A DNA stretch of 64,000 bases from Candidatus Agathobaculum pullicola. Lineage in GTDB: Bacteria > Bacillota > Clostridia > Oscillospirales > Butyricicoccaceae. The stretch spans positions 1 through 64,000 of the forward strand of contig DXEF01000033.1 in NCBI GenBank assembly GCA_019115085.1. Reading direction: 5' to 3'. How positions within the stretch are numbered: position 1 is the first letter of the stretch; the number at the start of each line of letters is the position of its first letter. Made by a program: the position numbers and the translations under genes. Shown here in pieces: positions 1-7,847 of the stretch. Under the pieces are notes generated by a model, which searched no databases, was not told the DNA's origin, and saw only the letters and a list, made by a program, of their open reading frames with translations.

Positions 1-55
1 CGATAAGGCACGGCGTGGCGTGGCATGGAAAACTAATTCGAAAGGATGATTTTTC

Positions 56-262
56 ATGTTTACAAACAAAGCCTTAGAACAAAGACTGCGACGCAACTTA
101 ATGAAAAATGGTTATGCAATGCACAAATCGCACCGCAACATAAGCGCAGATAATCTGGGCGGGTATATGATTATTTACCTAAACGGAAATTATATTGTAG
201 CAGGAAGTCGATTTGAATTGTCTCTGGAAGATGTTCAAGAGTGGCTCGACGCATTGCATTAA
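56..262 (+). CDS. Small hypothetical protein, 68 aa
   Basis: A short complete ORF with a good ribosome binding site (GAAAGGATG just upstream) and its own hairpin terminator right after the stop, so it is very likely a real gene. The protein is basic at the N terminus (QRLRRNLMKNG) and ends in an acidic helix (LSLEDVQEWLDAL). It has no signal peptide or membrane segment. I do not recognise the family. The fold could be a small alpha/beta domain (YMIIYLNGNYIVAG reads as a beta hairpin). No neighbour suggests a role. Confidence 0.7.
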   Translation: MFTNKALEQRLRRNLMKNGYAMHKSHRNISADNLGGYMIIYLNGNYIVAGSRFELSLEDVQEWLDALH

Positions 263-269
263 CCAGAAA

Positions 270-296
270 GAGGCTACACTTTGTCAGTGTAGCCTC
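270..296 (+). terminator. Hairpin terminator after the 68-aa gene
   Basis: An 11-bp perfect stem (GAGGCTACACT / AGTGTAGCCTC) with a 5-nt loop starts eight bases after the stop codon. A loosely T-rich stretch follows it. Confidence 0.7.
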
Positions 297-440
297 TTAC
301 ATTTTGACCCTTTCCCATACCCTTTAGGCGGTTTACTGCAATTAATAATAATTATAAATATTTGCATTTCACTGCATTTTTGCGTTCTTTGAATTATAAA
401 ATATTACTGTATTTTACGGCAATAGCAGACATCCTTATAA

Positions 441-463
441 TTCGAATCCTTCTTCGGCTGCCA
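441..463 (+). other. Orphan tRNA 3'-end fragment (possible old att site)
   Basis: TTCGAAT (the T-loop consensus) is followed by five bases, a seven-base acceptor-like strand TTCGGCT, a G discriminator and CCA. This is the layout of a tRNA 3' end. No matching 5' half (AGCCGAA start, D arm, anticodon arm) occurs in the preceding 300 bases, and the T stem does not pair. It is therefore a fragment, not a tRNA gene. Such fragments are usually left at the far end of an element that integrated into a tRNA 3' end. It differs from the tRNA-Ser att sequence found elsewhere in the window. Confidence 0.5.
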
Positions 464-466
464 CCC

Positions 467-501
467 GAAAAGCAGCTTTTCTTCGGAAAAGCTGCTTTTT
501 T
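467..501 (+). terminator. Strong intrinsic terminator
   Basis: AAAAGCAGCTTTT pairs with AAAAGCTGCTTTT around a CTTCGG tetraloop-type turn, followed by T residues. It sits directly after the orphan tRNA 3' end, as terminators do behind tRNA genes. Confidence 0.75.
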
Positions 502-631
502 CATGCCTTTTTGCAGGTTTTCAAATTTGCAGATTTTTCATGTCTGTCAAATGGTTTTATGGTTCAAGACAGGACTCAGCCCGTCCCCTTCTTACAAGTT
601 ATATGCACATGATTATTCTATCCCTTCTCAT

Positions 632-674
632 AAAAAAAGAGGGACAGCGCCGCTTACGCTGCGCTGCCCTCCTC
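632..674 (-). terminator. Terminator of the SLH surface protein gene
   Basis: Read on the minus strand, a GC-rich stem (GAGGGCAGCGC... / ...GGCGCTGTCCCTC) is followed by seven T residues. It lies about 90 bases after the stop of the SLH gene. Confidence 0.85.
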
Positions 675-762
675 TGGAAAGGATAGCTAAAATCTTATAC
701 CATTTATACCGCTCAAAGCGATGCAAAACGGTACTCAATACGGGAATATCCTTGCATTTTTA

Positions 763-2505
763 TTATTTTGCGATGTTTTCGCAAAAACGCATCAGAATAG
801 TCGCAACCTCTGCGCGCGTAGCATTGCCTACAGGATTGAGCGTTGTGCTGGTAACGCCGGTAATCAGGCCTTCCGCATTCGCCCACTGCATTGCTGCGAT
901 TGCGTAAGAGCTGATCTGAGAAGCATCTGCATAGTCGGTCAGGCTGTTCGATGCCGTTATGGAGTAACCCTTGTACTGTGCATAGCGGTACAGAATTGCC
1001 GCCATCTGCTCACGGGTTACAGCAGTATTCGGTGCAAAGCTGGTCGCGCTGACACCGTTGACAATACCGTTTGCAGCAGCCCAGTTAACCGCATCCGCAT
1101 AATAGGAGCCTGCTACAACATCCGTGAAGCTGGAAGACGCAGCTGCCGGTGTATTCTCCAGGCGGTGCAGGATGGTAACGATCATCGCGCGGTTCGTCGT
1201 TGCATTCGGGCCGAAGGAGTTAGCCGAAATACCGTTCATCATGCCGTTTTCGTATACATAACGTACAGCTTCCGCATACCAAGCCGAAGATGCAACATCA
1301 CCAAACGGAAGATCTGCCGGCTGCTCGCCGGTTCCCGGGGTCTCAGTATCGCCGCCGGCAGCACCGCCGCCGCCAGCACCGCCGCCACCGCCGGAAGTAC
1401 CGGGATCATCGCTGGAGCTGCTGCTCATTTCTGAATACTGCACGGTCAATGCAACTGCCCCAGTCGGCATATCACAGGTAAATGTGTTATTACCCTCCGA
1501 CTGCATGGTGGTGTATTCACCGCTGGCAACAAGACCAGGCTGAACAACTACATTGTCTACCTGATAACCAGTATCCGGAGTAACCTTCACCACCAGCTTT
1601 GCACTGGTGTCAGCGCGTACGCTGTACAAATTGCCGACAGGGTCGCTTCCTTCCAGCGCACCCATATCTGTAGCGTTGTACTGGGTATCTCCATTGATCG
1701 AGTAAATCTCTACCGTGCCGTGGTTTCCGCCGCTGGGATATACAGCAACCAAAATAGAGGCGAAATCGCCCGCCTGAGTGGTGCCGATTTCCGCGCCTGC
1801 GTCAATCGTGATATCAGCAGCGTTGACGTCGGCCGGCAGGGTAAGCGCATCAACCTTACCATTAATTGTTACAGTTGCGCCCGCCTGAACAGAAAGCGTT
1901 TTAACGCTGCCTTCCACCGTCAGGGTAGCACCGTCTTCAACGACAATCTGGCCGTCAACTTCGGTGTTCTGCGGCACTGTGGCCTCCAGGCTTTGACCAA
2001 TTGTCACAGGCTGCGTATAGGTACCGCCATTGATGACAACCTTACCATTGTTTTGCGCATCCATGACAGCACGGCTCAGCGGCATTACGCTCTGCACCGT
2101 CGCTGTGTCTTTGGTCAGCTTATAAATGCCGATCGGGCTGTTAAAGGTCACATTCGGTCCCAGTTCCAGCGAACCATCTACCTCAAAGGTAATGTTTCCA
2201 CTGGTACCAGAGGCTTCAATGGCACCGCCCGTGGCCGTATTGCTGCTGTTGATGGTCAAACCACTGTTTTCGCCCACCTTCAAGGTGTCAACCTTCAGGG
2301 TGTATGTATCCACATCAATGGTATAGACCGTATTCGTATCCGCGTCGATGGTGTACACACTTCTTAGGGTAGTATCTTCGCTCAGTTTATATACGCCTTC
2401 GTCGCTCCACTGAATATCGTTTACAGTATCCGCTGCAAACGCTGCGGGGACCATTGTCAGCACCATGGATGCAGCCAGCAGTGCTGACAACATTCTTTTT
2501 TTCAT
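763..2505 (-). CDS. S-layer-homology (SLH) domain surface protein, 580 aa
   Basis: A secreted protein held on the cell wall by three C-terminal SLH modules, which normally bind pyruvylated wall polysaccharide. The signal peptide is clear: MKKR, a hydrophobic stretch and cleavage after AAFAA near residue 25. Residues of about 30-250 are rich in Thr, Asn, Val and Gly with repeating short beta strands (for example GATLTVEGSV and GATVTINGKV), like a right-handed beta-solenoid adhesin. Residues of about 365-395 form a Gly/Ser/Pro linker. The three SLH modules cover about 395-580 (WYAEAVRYVYENGMMNG, YYADAVNWAAANGIVNG, YAIAAMQWANAEGLITG). The ribosome binding site is GGAGG and an independent terminator follows, so it is a single-gene unit. 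The ligand of the N-terminal part is unknown. Confidence 0.93.
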   Translation of the reverse strand: MKKRMLSALLAASMVLTMVPAAFAADTVNDIQWSDEGVYKLSEDTTLRSVYTIDADTNTVYTIDVDTYTLKVDTLKVGENSGLTINSSNTATGGAIEASGTSGNITFEVDGSLELGPNVTFNSPIGIYKLTKDTATVQSVMPLSRAVMDAQNNGKVVINGGTYTQPVTIGQSLEATVPQNTEVDGQIVVEDGATLTVEGSVKTLSVQAGATVTINGKVDALTLPADVNAADITIDAGAEIGTTQAGDFASILVAVYPSGGNHGTVEIYSINGDTQYNATDMGALEGSDPVGNLYSVRADTSAKLVVKVTPDTGYQVDNVVVQPGLVASGEYTTMQSEGNNTFTCDMPTGAVALTVQYSEMSSSSSDDPGTSGGGGGAGGGGAAGGDTETPGTGEQPADLPFGDVASSAWYAEAVRYVYENGMMNGISANSFGPNATTNRAMIVTILHRLENTPAAASSSFTDVVAGSYYADAVNWAAANGIVNGVSATSFAPNTAVTREQMAAILYRYAQYKGYSITASNSLTDYADASQISSYAIAAMQWANAEGLITGVTSTTLNPVGNATRAEVATILMRFCENIAK

Positions 2506-2520
2506 CTTCGCATTTCCTCC

Positions 2521-2893
2521 TTATTACAAGATAGAGTAGATTTTTGGCAATGTTTTGCCCGCTCACTCCTTTCACAGTTTGCGAAATTGTACTTTCTGAA
2601 ATTACTGCAAGGATAAGTGCCCCTGAAAATGATACTACTAAAAGCAAATTTTTTCAAGTGCTTCCACAAACTTTAAGTTTCCATTTATTACATTGGCAAA
2701 GACCTATTCATTGAAAATCTATTAAATTTTATCCATCTTCTTTCTCCATTACATTGTTTGCCCTGAAAAAACGCCCAGCGACATCCCATTCCCCCACACC
2801 GCTGTCGAACCATGCGGCTTTTTGTTGCTTTTTTCACTTAGATATGCTAATATTTAGGTTAGCTTAGCGAATTATCAGAAAGGCGGTGCGAAT
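2521..2893. promoter_or_regulatory. Divergent intergenic region with candidate MarR operator
   Basis: No gene is seen here. Just upstream of the MarR gene, GCTAA (2846-2850) is mirrored by TTAGC at 2859-2863 and again at 2864-2868, next to a TATGCT -10-like hexamer. An inverted repeat at this place is where a MarR protein would bind to repress its own operon. The assignment is inferred from position only. The rest, upstream of the SLH gene, is AT-rich and shows nothing else. Confidence 0.4.
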
Positions 2894-3358
2894 ATGGCCA
2901 GTGCGGAACAGCTCAACTCCTTTCTGGTCGACGTGTTCGGCCGTATGAACAAAATTGAGGAGCGTGCTATGGCGGGCGGTCTGGACAGCGCCATCTCGAT
3001 TACAGAAATCCATATCATCGAAAAAATTGGTTCGATGGAACCGGTGCGCATGAGCGAGGTCGCCCGGTCCATCGGTGTCACGCTCGCCACGCTGACCGTT
3101 GCCTGCGATAAGCTGGAGGCCAAGGAGTTGGTCAGCCGCGCACGCAGCAGCACAGATCGGCGCGTGGTCAATATCACGCTCACGCCAAAGGGTCGCGCAG
3201 CCTATGAATATCACAAGGCGTTTCACGAGCGGATGATCACGTCTGTGATGGAAACACTATCGCCCGAACAGGCGGCCATACTCGCGCAAAGTCTGGAAAA
3301 ATTACAGGATTTCTTCCGGCAGGAGGAGTCCGCCGCAGGAGGGGAATACCACGGATAA
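2894..3358 (+). CDS. MarR-family transcriptional regulator, 154 aa
   Basis: A dimeric winged-helix DNA-binding protein. Residues of about 35-105 carry the MarR wHTH: MSEVARSIGVTLATLTVACDKLE is the helix-turn-helix, and RARSSTDRRVVNITLTPKGR is the wing with the diagnostic DRR. N- and C-terminal helices supply the dimer interface. The start ATG follows GAAAGGCGG. The stop codon lies inside the first codons of the next gene (an AEC permease), so the two are co-transcribed and probably translationally coupled. The permease is the obvious candidate target. The ligand cannot be told from sequence. Confidence 0.9.
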   Translation: MASAEQLNSFLVDVFGRMNKIEERAMAGGLDSAISITEIHIIEKIGSMEPVRMSEVARSIGVTLATLTVACDKLEAKELVSRARSSTDRRVVNITLTPKGRAAYEYHKAFHERMITSVMETLSPEQAAILAQSLEKLQDFFRQEESAAGGEYHG

Positions 3359-4301
3359 TCTGATTTTCTGTCTCAACGCAACCGTCCCTATCTTTGCAAT
3401 CATTTTGCTGGGCCGCCTGCTGCGCGGCCGGCATTTTTTTTCGCAGCAGACCCTGTCCGACCTCGACCGACTTTCGTTTAAAGTGCTGCTGCCTGTTCTG
3501 CTGTTCCGCGATATCGCGGCGGGACGCATCACCGAGCAGTTCGACCTGAAGTTTTTCCTATTCTGCGCGGGCGTGACCGTGGTCTATTTCTTCGCCATCT
3601 GGTTCGGCGCGGCAAAGCTGCTGCCGGACAAAAGCATGGTCGGCGCGTTCACGCAGGGCGCGTTTCGCGGCTCACAGGCGATTTTGGGCGTGGCGTTCGT
3701 GCAGAACCTATACGGAGACGCGGGGCTGGTGCCGCTGATGATCGTCGCAAGCGTACCGCTGTACAACATTTTTTCCGTGCTGGTACTGACCGTCACTGCG
3801 CCCGATGCCAAAAGTGTCCAGCACAAGGGCGTTGTGTCGCGCACGCTGGGCGGCATTATCACTAATCCCATCATTTTGGGTATTCTGGCAGGCCTGCCGT
3901 TTTCGCTGCTGCAAGTGGATTTCCCGCCCATGCTGTCCAAAGGGCTGGATATGCTGGCCGCCTGTGCCACGCCTGTTGCGCTTATCAGCATCGGTGCAGG
4001 CTTTGAAGGCGCCAAAGCAATCAAAAAACTGGCCCCGACGTGCGCCGCAACCTTTATTAAACTGATCCTGCTGCCAGCTATCTTCCTACCCATTGCGGCA
4101 TGGATGGGGTTCCGCGACCAAGCGATGGTCGCACTGGTCATCCTATGTGGCGCGCCGAGTACGGTATCCGGCTATGTGATGGCCAAAAATATGGACGGCG
4201 ACCATGTACTGGCCGCGTCCATCGTCGTACTCAGCACGGCGCTGAGTGCCGTCACCCTCACCACAACTTTGTTTATCCTGCGCACAGCCGGTTTGATTTG
4301 A
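3351..4301 (+). CDS. AEC (auxin efflux carrier) family permease, apparent ACG start
   Basis: A membrane permease of the AEC/malonate-transporter family, about 316 aa with roughly ten hydrophobic segments. It typically exports or exchanges organic acids or amino-acid-like compounds. The family N terminus (DNLIFCLNATVPIFAIILLGRLLRG) begins at 3354. The only start-like codon with a properly spaced Shine-Dalgarno (AGGAGGGG, ending about 6 bases upstream) is ACG at 3351-3353. The first ATG or TTG further in (TTG 3405) would remove the first membrane helix. Either ACG is used as a rare start, or ATG has mutated to ACG, or this is a base error. It overlaps the MarR stop by eight bases, so the pair forms one operon. 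Confidence 0.85.
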   Translation, partial: TDNLIFCLNATVPIFAIILLGRLLRGRHFFSQQTLSDLDRLSFKVLLPVLLFRDIAAGRITEQFDLKFFLFCAGVTVVYFFAIWFGAAKLLPDKSMVGAFTQGAFRGSQAILGVAFVQNLYGDAGLVPLMIVASVPLYNIFSVLVLTVTAPDAKSVQHKGVVSRTLGGIITNPIILGILAGLPFSLLQVDFPPMLSKGLDMLAACATPVALISIGAGFEGAKAIKKLAPTCAATFIKLILLPAIFLPIAAWMGFRDQAMVALVILCGAPSTVSGYVMAKNMDGDHVLAASIVVLSTALSAVTLTTTLFILRTAGLI

Positions 4302-4353
4302 CATTATCCCTCCATACTGGTATTGTAAAAACAACAATGCCAGTTTGGAGGGA
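4298..4353 (+). promoter_or_regulatory. Promoter and inverted repeat of the MocR gene
   Basis: TTGACA (4298-4303), a 17-bp spacer and TATTGT (4321-4326) form a near-consensus sigma-A promoter whose -35 overlaps the stop of the AEC gene. An imperfect inverted repeat (ATCCCTCCATACTGG... / ...CCAGTTTGGAGGGAT, 4306-4353) overlaps the promoter and start site. It could be the operator of the downstream MocR regulator. The T run after it means it might also terminate the upstream transcript. Confidence 0.6.
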
Positions 4354-4395
4354 TTTTTGTCCTTCTACAAGCTGCATCCGATGGAGGACACAGCC

Positions 4396-5808
4396 ATGCT
4401 CACGTATCATCTTGACCCGCACAGCAAGACCCCGCTGTACGAACAGTTATACCGTGCGGTGCGCGCGGATATCATGTCAGGCGCGCTGGCGGGCGGCGAC
4501 CGATTGCCCAGCAAGCGTCGGCTTGCCGCCAATCTGCATGTCAGCCAAATCACGGTCGAAACCGCCTACGGTCAGCTGCTGGCCGAGGGATATCTCGCCT
4601 CCGCGCCACGGCGCGGCTACTTCGTGCAGCAGCAGCTTGCCGTACCCGCGCAGACGCAGACACCCCGCACCGCTGTACAGCCATCCCCCATAGAAGAGCC
4701 GCACTATCTATACGACTTCCGCACCAATATTGTGGATAACGGCTGCTTTCCGTTCTCCACATGGGCGCGGCTCAGCCGCAGCGTGCTCAGCGAATATTCC
4801 GACCGCCTGCTGCGCGCAACCGACCCTCGTGGCGCGGTCGAACTGCGCGAGCAAATCGCGCGCTATTTATATGACTTTCGCGGCATCAACGTCTCGCCTG
4901 ACAACATTCTGGTCGGCGCAGGCTCGGAATACCTGATGCAGCTGGTCATCCAACTTTTGGGGCGCGACCGCGTGTATGGATTGGAAAACCCGGGCTATCG
5001 CAAGCTCTATCAGATTTTTGCCGCGGGCGGCGCGGCGGTGTGCCCTCTGCCGCTGGACAAAAGCGGCCTGCGTGCGGATGCGCTGGCAGCGTCCGACGTA
5101 TCGGTCGTTTATCTGACCCCGTCGCATCATTTCCCGCTCGGTACGGTCATGCCCGCCACGCGGCGGCTGGAAATTTTACGCTGGGCGTCCGACGCACCCG
5201 ACCGCTATATCATCGAGGACGACTACGACAGCGAATTTCGCTATGCCTCGCGCCCCATCCCCGCGCTGGGCGAACTCGACCGCACAGGACGAGTCGTATA
5301 CGTCAACACCTTTGCCAAAAGCCTCGCGCCCGGCCTGCGCATTGGCTATCTGGTGCTGCCGGACGCGCTGATGGCGCGCTACCGCGAGCGATTCTCGCTT
5401 TACTCCTCGACCGTACCCAGCTTCGAGCAGCACACACTGGCGGCCTTTCTGCGCACGGGTGCGTTTGAACGACACATCAGCCGCAGCCGCAAGGTATATC
5501 AGGCGCGGCGTGACGCGCTGCTGTCCGCGCTTGCACGTGAACTGGCCGACCTGCCGCATGAGGTGTCCCGTTCGGAAGCTGGCCTGCATTTGCTTCTGCA
5601 CATGCGCAACGGCATGCTGGAACACGAACTGGTCGAACGGGCCGCAGCGGTCGGTGTGCGGGTATACGGCCTATCCGCTTATTACACTCCGCCGGTTGAG
5701 CCACCCAAGGCTACCCTGGTGCTCGGTTACGCCGGTATGACCGAACCTCACATTGATGAAGCCGCAGCACTACTGCGGCAGGTGTGGAATGTGAAAACCC
5801 ATCCGTAA
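4396..5808 (+). CDS. MocR/GabR-type PLP-dependent regulator, 470 aa
   Basis: A chimeric transcription factor with an N-terminal GntR-type winged helix (residues of about 10-75: PLYEQLYRAVRADIMSGAL, then RLPSKRRLAANLHVSQITVETAY). A fold-type I aminotransferase domain (about 110-465) binds pyridoxal phosphate. The Schiff-base lysine is Lys308 in NTFAKSLAPGLRIGY, and the cofactor-ring Asp is Asp277 in EDDYDSEFRY. The chosen ATG has GGAGG eight bases upstream; an ATG five codons earlier is possible. Family members regulate vitamin B6, GABA or amino-acid genes in response to PLP adducts. Here the neighbours are transporters, so the target could be the AEC gene or the gene itself. Confidence 0.88.
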   Translation: MLTYHLDPHSKTPLYEQLYRAVRADIMSGALAGGDRLPSKRRLAANLHVSQITVETAYGQLLAEGYLASAPRRGYFVQQQLAVPAQTQTPRTAVQPSPIEEPHYLYDFRTNIVDNGCFPFSTWARLSRSVLSEYSDRLLRATDPRGAVELREQIARYLYDFRGINVSPDNILVGAGSEYLMQLVIQLLGRDRVYGLENPGYRKLYQIFAAGGAAVCPLPLDKSGLRADALAASDVSVVYLTPSHHFPLGTVMPATRRLEILRWASDAPDRYIIEDDYDSEFRYASRPIPALGELDRTGRVVYVNTFAKSLAPGLRIGYLVLPDALMARYRERFSLYSSTVPSFEQHTLAAFLRTGAFERHISRSRKVYQARRDALLSALARELADLPHEVSRSEAGLHLLLHMRNGMLEHELVERAAAVGVRVYGLSAYYTPPVEPPKATLVLGYAGMTEPHIDEAAALLRQVWNVKTHP

Positions 5809-5940
5809 AGCTGAGGGGCTTATCTTCTGCTCTTGACCGGCAGCCAGTTCTTTCGCCTGCTTGAACCATATTCGCGCAGAGATATTTTCTGCCCCTTTGA
5901 GAGCACTTCAAAGCTGCGCTCAAGCCGTCTTTTTCTGTGC

Positions 5941-7143
5941 TCAGGACGCTGTTTCGGTAGGCACATCCGCCCGTCCGAGCAGGCGGCGATAGGTCAGGTC
6001 AATCGAAAAGGCGCCGAGCGGGGCGGTAATCAGGATGGCGAGCACCGCCACGGTCAGCACGATCTGGCCGCAGCCCAGCCCCATGGACAGCGGCACCGAA
6101 CCGATTGCCGCCTGCACGGTCGCCTTTGGTGTGTATGCAATCATGCAGAACAGGCGCTCTTTCGCGGACAGCGGTGTGCGCAGCAGGCAGACGAACACGC
6201 CCACCATGCGGAACACCAGCGCCCCCAATACGACCAGCACCGCCGCCGCGCCTGCTGCCGCTGCATAGCCGATATCCACCGTCGCACCGACCAGCACGAA
6301 CAGCAGCACCTCGGCCGCGACCCACAGGCGATTATATTTACCCGACAGCCGCACGGCAAGTTCGGGACGCCGGCGGTTGATTGCAATGCCGCAGCTCATC
6401 ACCGCGAGCAGACCGGAAAAGGGTACAATACCCTTAACCGCGTTCTCCAGCGCGACGAATAGAAAGGACACGCTGAGCAGCACCACCACTTTGACCGAGT
6501 CGCGCACATGAATACGACGATACACCGCACCGAACGCCACGCCGACGGCCAGTCCGACCGCGATACCGGTCACAATCGACACCGGAATCTGCACAAATGT
6601 CGCAGGAGAAAACGTGCCGCCCTGCGCAAGACCGGTAAACGCCGTGAACATGACGATGACGAACACATCGTCCACCGACGCACCCGCCAGAATCATCTGC
6701 GGGATGCTGCGACGCGTACCGAAGCCCATCTCCATCAGGCGCAGCATCTTAGGCACGATGACAGCGGGCGACACTGCCGCCACCACCGCGCCCATGATGG
6801 CAGCATCCAGCACCGAAATGTCGAGCAGCCGCGGTGCAATCGTGACCATACCCACGATTTCAAAGCAGGCGGGTACAAAGCACAGCAGTACGGCCGGACG
6901 GCCCACCTTTTTCAAATCCTCCAGATTCAGCGACAGACCCGCGCGCGTGAGAATAATGATCAGCGCCAGCTGCCGCAGGTCATCCGATATCCCCAGAATG
7001 GAAGCATCCAGCAGGTCGAGCACATATGGCCCGAGCAGAATACCGGTCAGGAGCATGCCCAGCAGACTGGGCAGCCGCAGCCGCGTCACAATCCATCCCA
7101 GGCTCATTCCCACCAAAAAAATCAGGGCAAGACTTGTAAGCAT
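5941..7143 (-). CDS. Cation/proton antiporter (CPA family), fluoride-riboswitch controlled
   Basis: A 400-aa membrane protein with about 11-12 hydrophobic helices of the Na+/H+ exchanger superfamily. The discontinuous helix carries AGASVDDVFVIVMFT with two adjacent aspartates, as in electrogenic CPA2 exchangers. VVAAVSPAVIVPKML matches the preceding unwound helix. The start ATG follows GGAGG by eight bases. A consensus promoter and a fluoride riboswitch with its own terminator lie directly upstream. Sodium/proton antiporters are among the gene classes known to sit behind fluoride riboswitches, so I infer a role in tolerating fluoride, either by exporting it or by correcting the ion and pH disturbance it causes. 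No regulatory TrkA domain is attached. Confidence 0.9.
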   Translation of the reverse strand: MLTSLALIFLVGMSLGWIVTRLRLPSLLGMLLTGILLGPYVLDLLDASILGISDDLRQLALIIILTRAGLSLNLEDLKKVGRPAVLLCFVPACFEIVGMVTIAPRLLDISVLDAAIMGAVVAAVSPAVIVPKMLRLMEMGFGTRRSIPQMILAGASVDDVFVIVMFTAFTGLAQGGTFSPATFVQIPVSIVTGIAVGLAVGVAFGAVYRRIHVRDSVKVVVLLSVSFLFVALENAVKGIVPFSGLLAVMSCGIAINRRRPELAVRLSGKYNRLWVAAEVLLFVLVGATVDIGYAAAAGAAAVLVVLGALVFRMVGVFVCLLRTPLSAKERLFCMIAYTPKATVQAAIGSVPLSMGLGCGQIVLTVAVLAILITAPLGAFSIDLTYRRLLGRADVPTETAS

Positions 7144-7178
7144 CGTATTTTCCTCCTTATTTCCCCTTTTTCAGGCAC

Positions 7179-7222
7179 AAAAAAGCTGATAACCCTGCAA
7201 AAACTTGCAGAAGTCATCAGCT
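7179..7222 (-). terminator. Riboswitch expression-platform terminator
   Basis: On the minus strand AGCTGAT...CTTCTGCAAG folds back on TTTTGCAGGG..ATCAGCT and is followed by TTTTTT. The 5' arm re-uses the last conserved stem of the fluoride aptamer. Ligand binding should therefore prevent the terminator and turn the antiporter gene on. Confidence 0.8.
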
Positions 7223-7268
7223 AATCAGCGGTTTTGGCCTTGGCCACGGGAGAACTTCATTCCCTCGG
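7207..7268 (-). ncRNA. Fluoride riboswitch (crcB motif)
   Basis: Read on the minus strand, conserved crcB-motif blocks occur in order: GGGAATGAAGTTCTCCC (first stem with the AUG..AGUUC core), a variable linker, AAACCGCT, a short loop, and AGCTGATGACTTCTGC. These match the consensus blocks GAUG-AGUUC-CC, AACCGC and GCUGAUGACUNCU of the fluoride aptamer. The element lies between a perfect promoter and the antiporter start, and its 3' end overlaps an intrinsic terminator, as expected for a genetic ON switch. A covariance-model search with the Rfam fluoride family would settle it. Confidence 0.87.
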
Positions 7269-7273
7269 ATGGT

Positions 7274-7302
7274 ATTATACCGCGCGCACCGGCTGCTGTC
7301 AA
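7274..7302 (-). promoter_or_regulatory. Consensus sigma-A promoter of the antiporter gene
   Basis: Minus-strand TTGACA (7302-7297) and TATAAT (7279-7274) with an exact 17-bp spacer. Transcription would start just before the fluoride aptamer. Confidence 0.9.
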
Positions 7303-7360
7303 GCCGGATTGTACTCCATCGGTACAATTTGTGAACAAACGGAAAATTTCTGCTTTTATA

Positions 7361-7403
7361 CTTGACTTTATCAAGTAACAGCCTTATACTTGACAAAGTC
7401 AAG
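7361..7403 (+). promoter_or_regulatory. bilQ promoter covered by two palindromic operators
   Basis: TTGACT (7362-7367), a 17-bp spacer and TATACT (7385-7390) form the promoter. Two palindromes of the form CTTGA-N5-TCAAG lie exactly on it: one at 7361-7375 over the -35, the other (CTTGACAAAGTCAAG) at 7389-7403 over the -10 and start. Their centres are 28 bp apart. This is the expected layout for autorepression by the MarR-type BilQ encoded immediately downstream. Confidence 0.8.
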
Positions 7404-7418
7404 AAAGGAGCACACAAC

Positions 7419-7847
7419 ATGGTCAATACTCTGGCATACTATTCCACCGTGTTATCCCGCAGCTTTTCGGCCTATGCCGCGCATGTGCTTGAACAAATCG
7501 GGCTGAGTCAGGGGCTGCTGTATCCGCTGCTCTATGTCGGACGGCATCCGGGCTGCACGCAGTCCGAACTGACGGACGCACTCGGTCTGGACTGGGGCTA
7601 CTGCCAGCGCAGCACACTGCGACTGGTGGAGGACGGCTTTTTCCTGCGGGAAAAGCAGGGCCGGGCCTATCGCCTGACCCTTAGCGAAAAAGGCATGCAG
7701 GCGTTTGAAACCAGCCATCAGGTGTTTTTCGACTGGGATAACGATGTGTTGCAATCGCTTAGTGAGCAAGATCGCACGCAGCTGCTGACGCTGCTGGCCA
7801 AAGTCAAAGAAAAGGAAGCGAATACCAAGCTATGTACGAGACGATAA
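7419..7847 (+). CDS. bilQ: MarR-family regulator of the bilirubin-reductase operon
   Basis: A 142-aa winged-helix repressor. The HTH region is TQSELTDALGLDWGYCQRSTLRLVEDG and the wing is REKQGRAYRLTLSEKG. The ATG is preceded by AGGAG at good spacing; a longer reading frame upstream would start inside the operators. It overlaps the next gene by 16 bp. The order MarR regulator, old-yellow-enzyme reductase, flavodoxin-like protein is that of bilQRS, described for gut bacteria that reduce bilirubin to urobilinogen. The name is given from context. BilQ is presumed to sense bilirubin or a related tetrapyrrole and to release the twin CTTGA-N5-TCAAG operators. Confidence 0.82.
   Translation: MVNTLAYYSTVLSRSFSAYAAHVLEQIGLSQGLLYPLLYVGRHPGCTQSELTDALGLDWGYCQRSTLRLVEDGFFLREKQGRAYRLTLSEKGMQAFETSHQVFFDWDNDVLQSLSEQDRTQLLTLLAKVKEKEANTKLCTRR

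Larger units (their letters stand above)
297..631. other. Gene-free stretch with a tRNA 3'-end fragment
   Basis: No credible gene is seen. The stretch is AT-rich up to about 440, then holds a tRNA-like 3' end and a terminator (listed separately). The forward ORF spanning 362-907 has no ribosome binding site and runs antisense into the SLH gene, so it is not called. Confidence 0.6.

Noticed and set aside
362..1434. Forward ORFs of 181 and 237 codons at 362-907 and 721-1434
   Set aside because: No ribosome binding site, and they run antisense to the SLH gene. The Cys/Arg-rich translation of the second is typical of an antisense shadow.
5833..7224. Forward ORFs antisense to the antiporter gene
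   Set aside because: Low-complexity His/Arg-rich products, no start signals, and overlap with the riboswitch and antiporter on the other strand.
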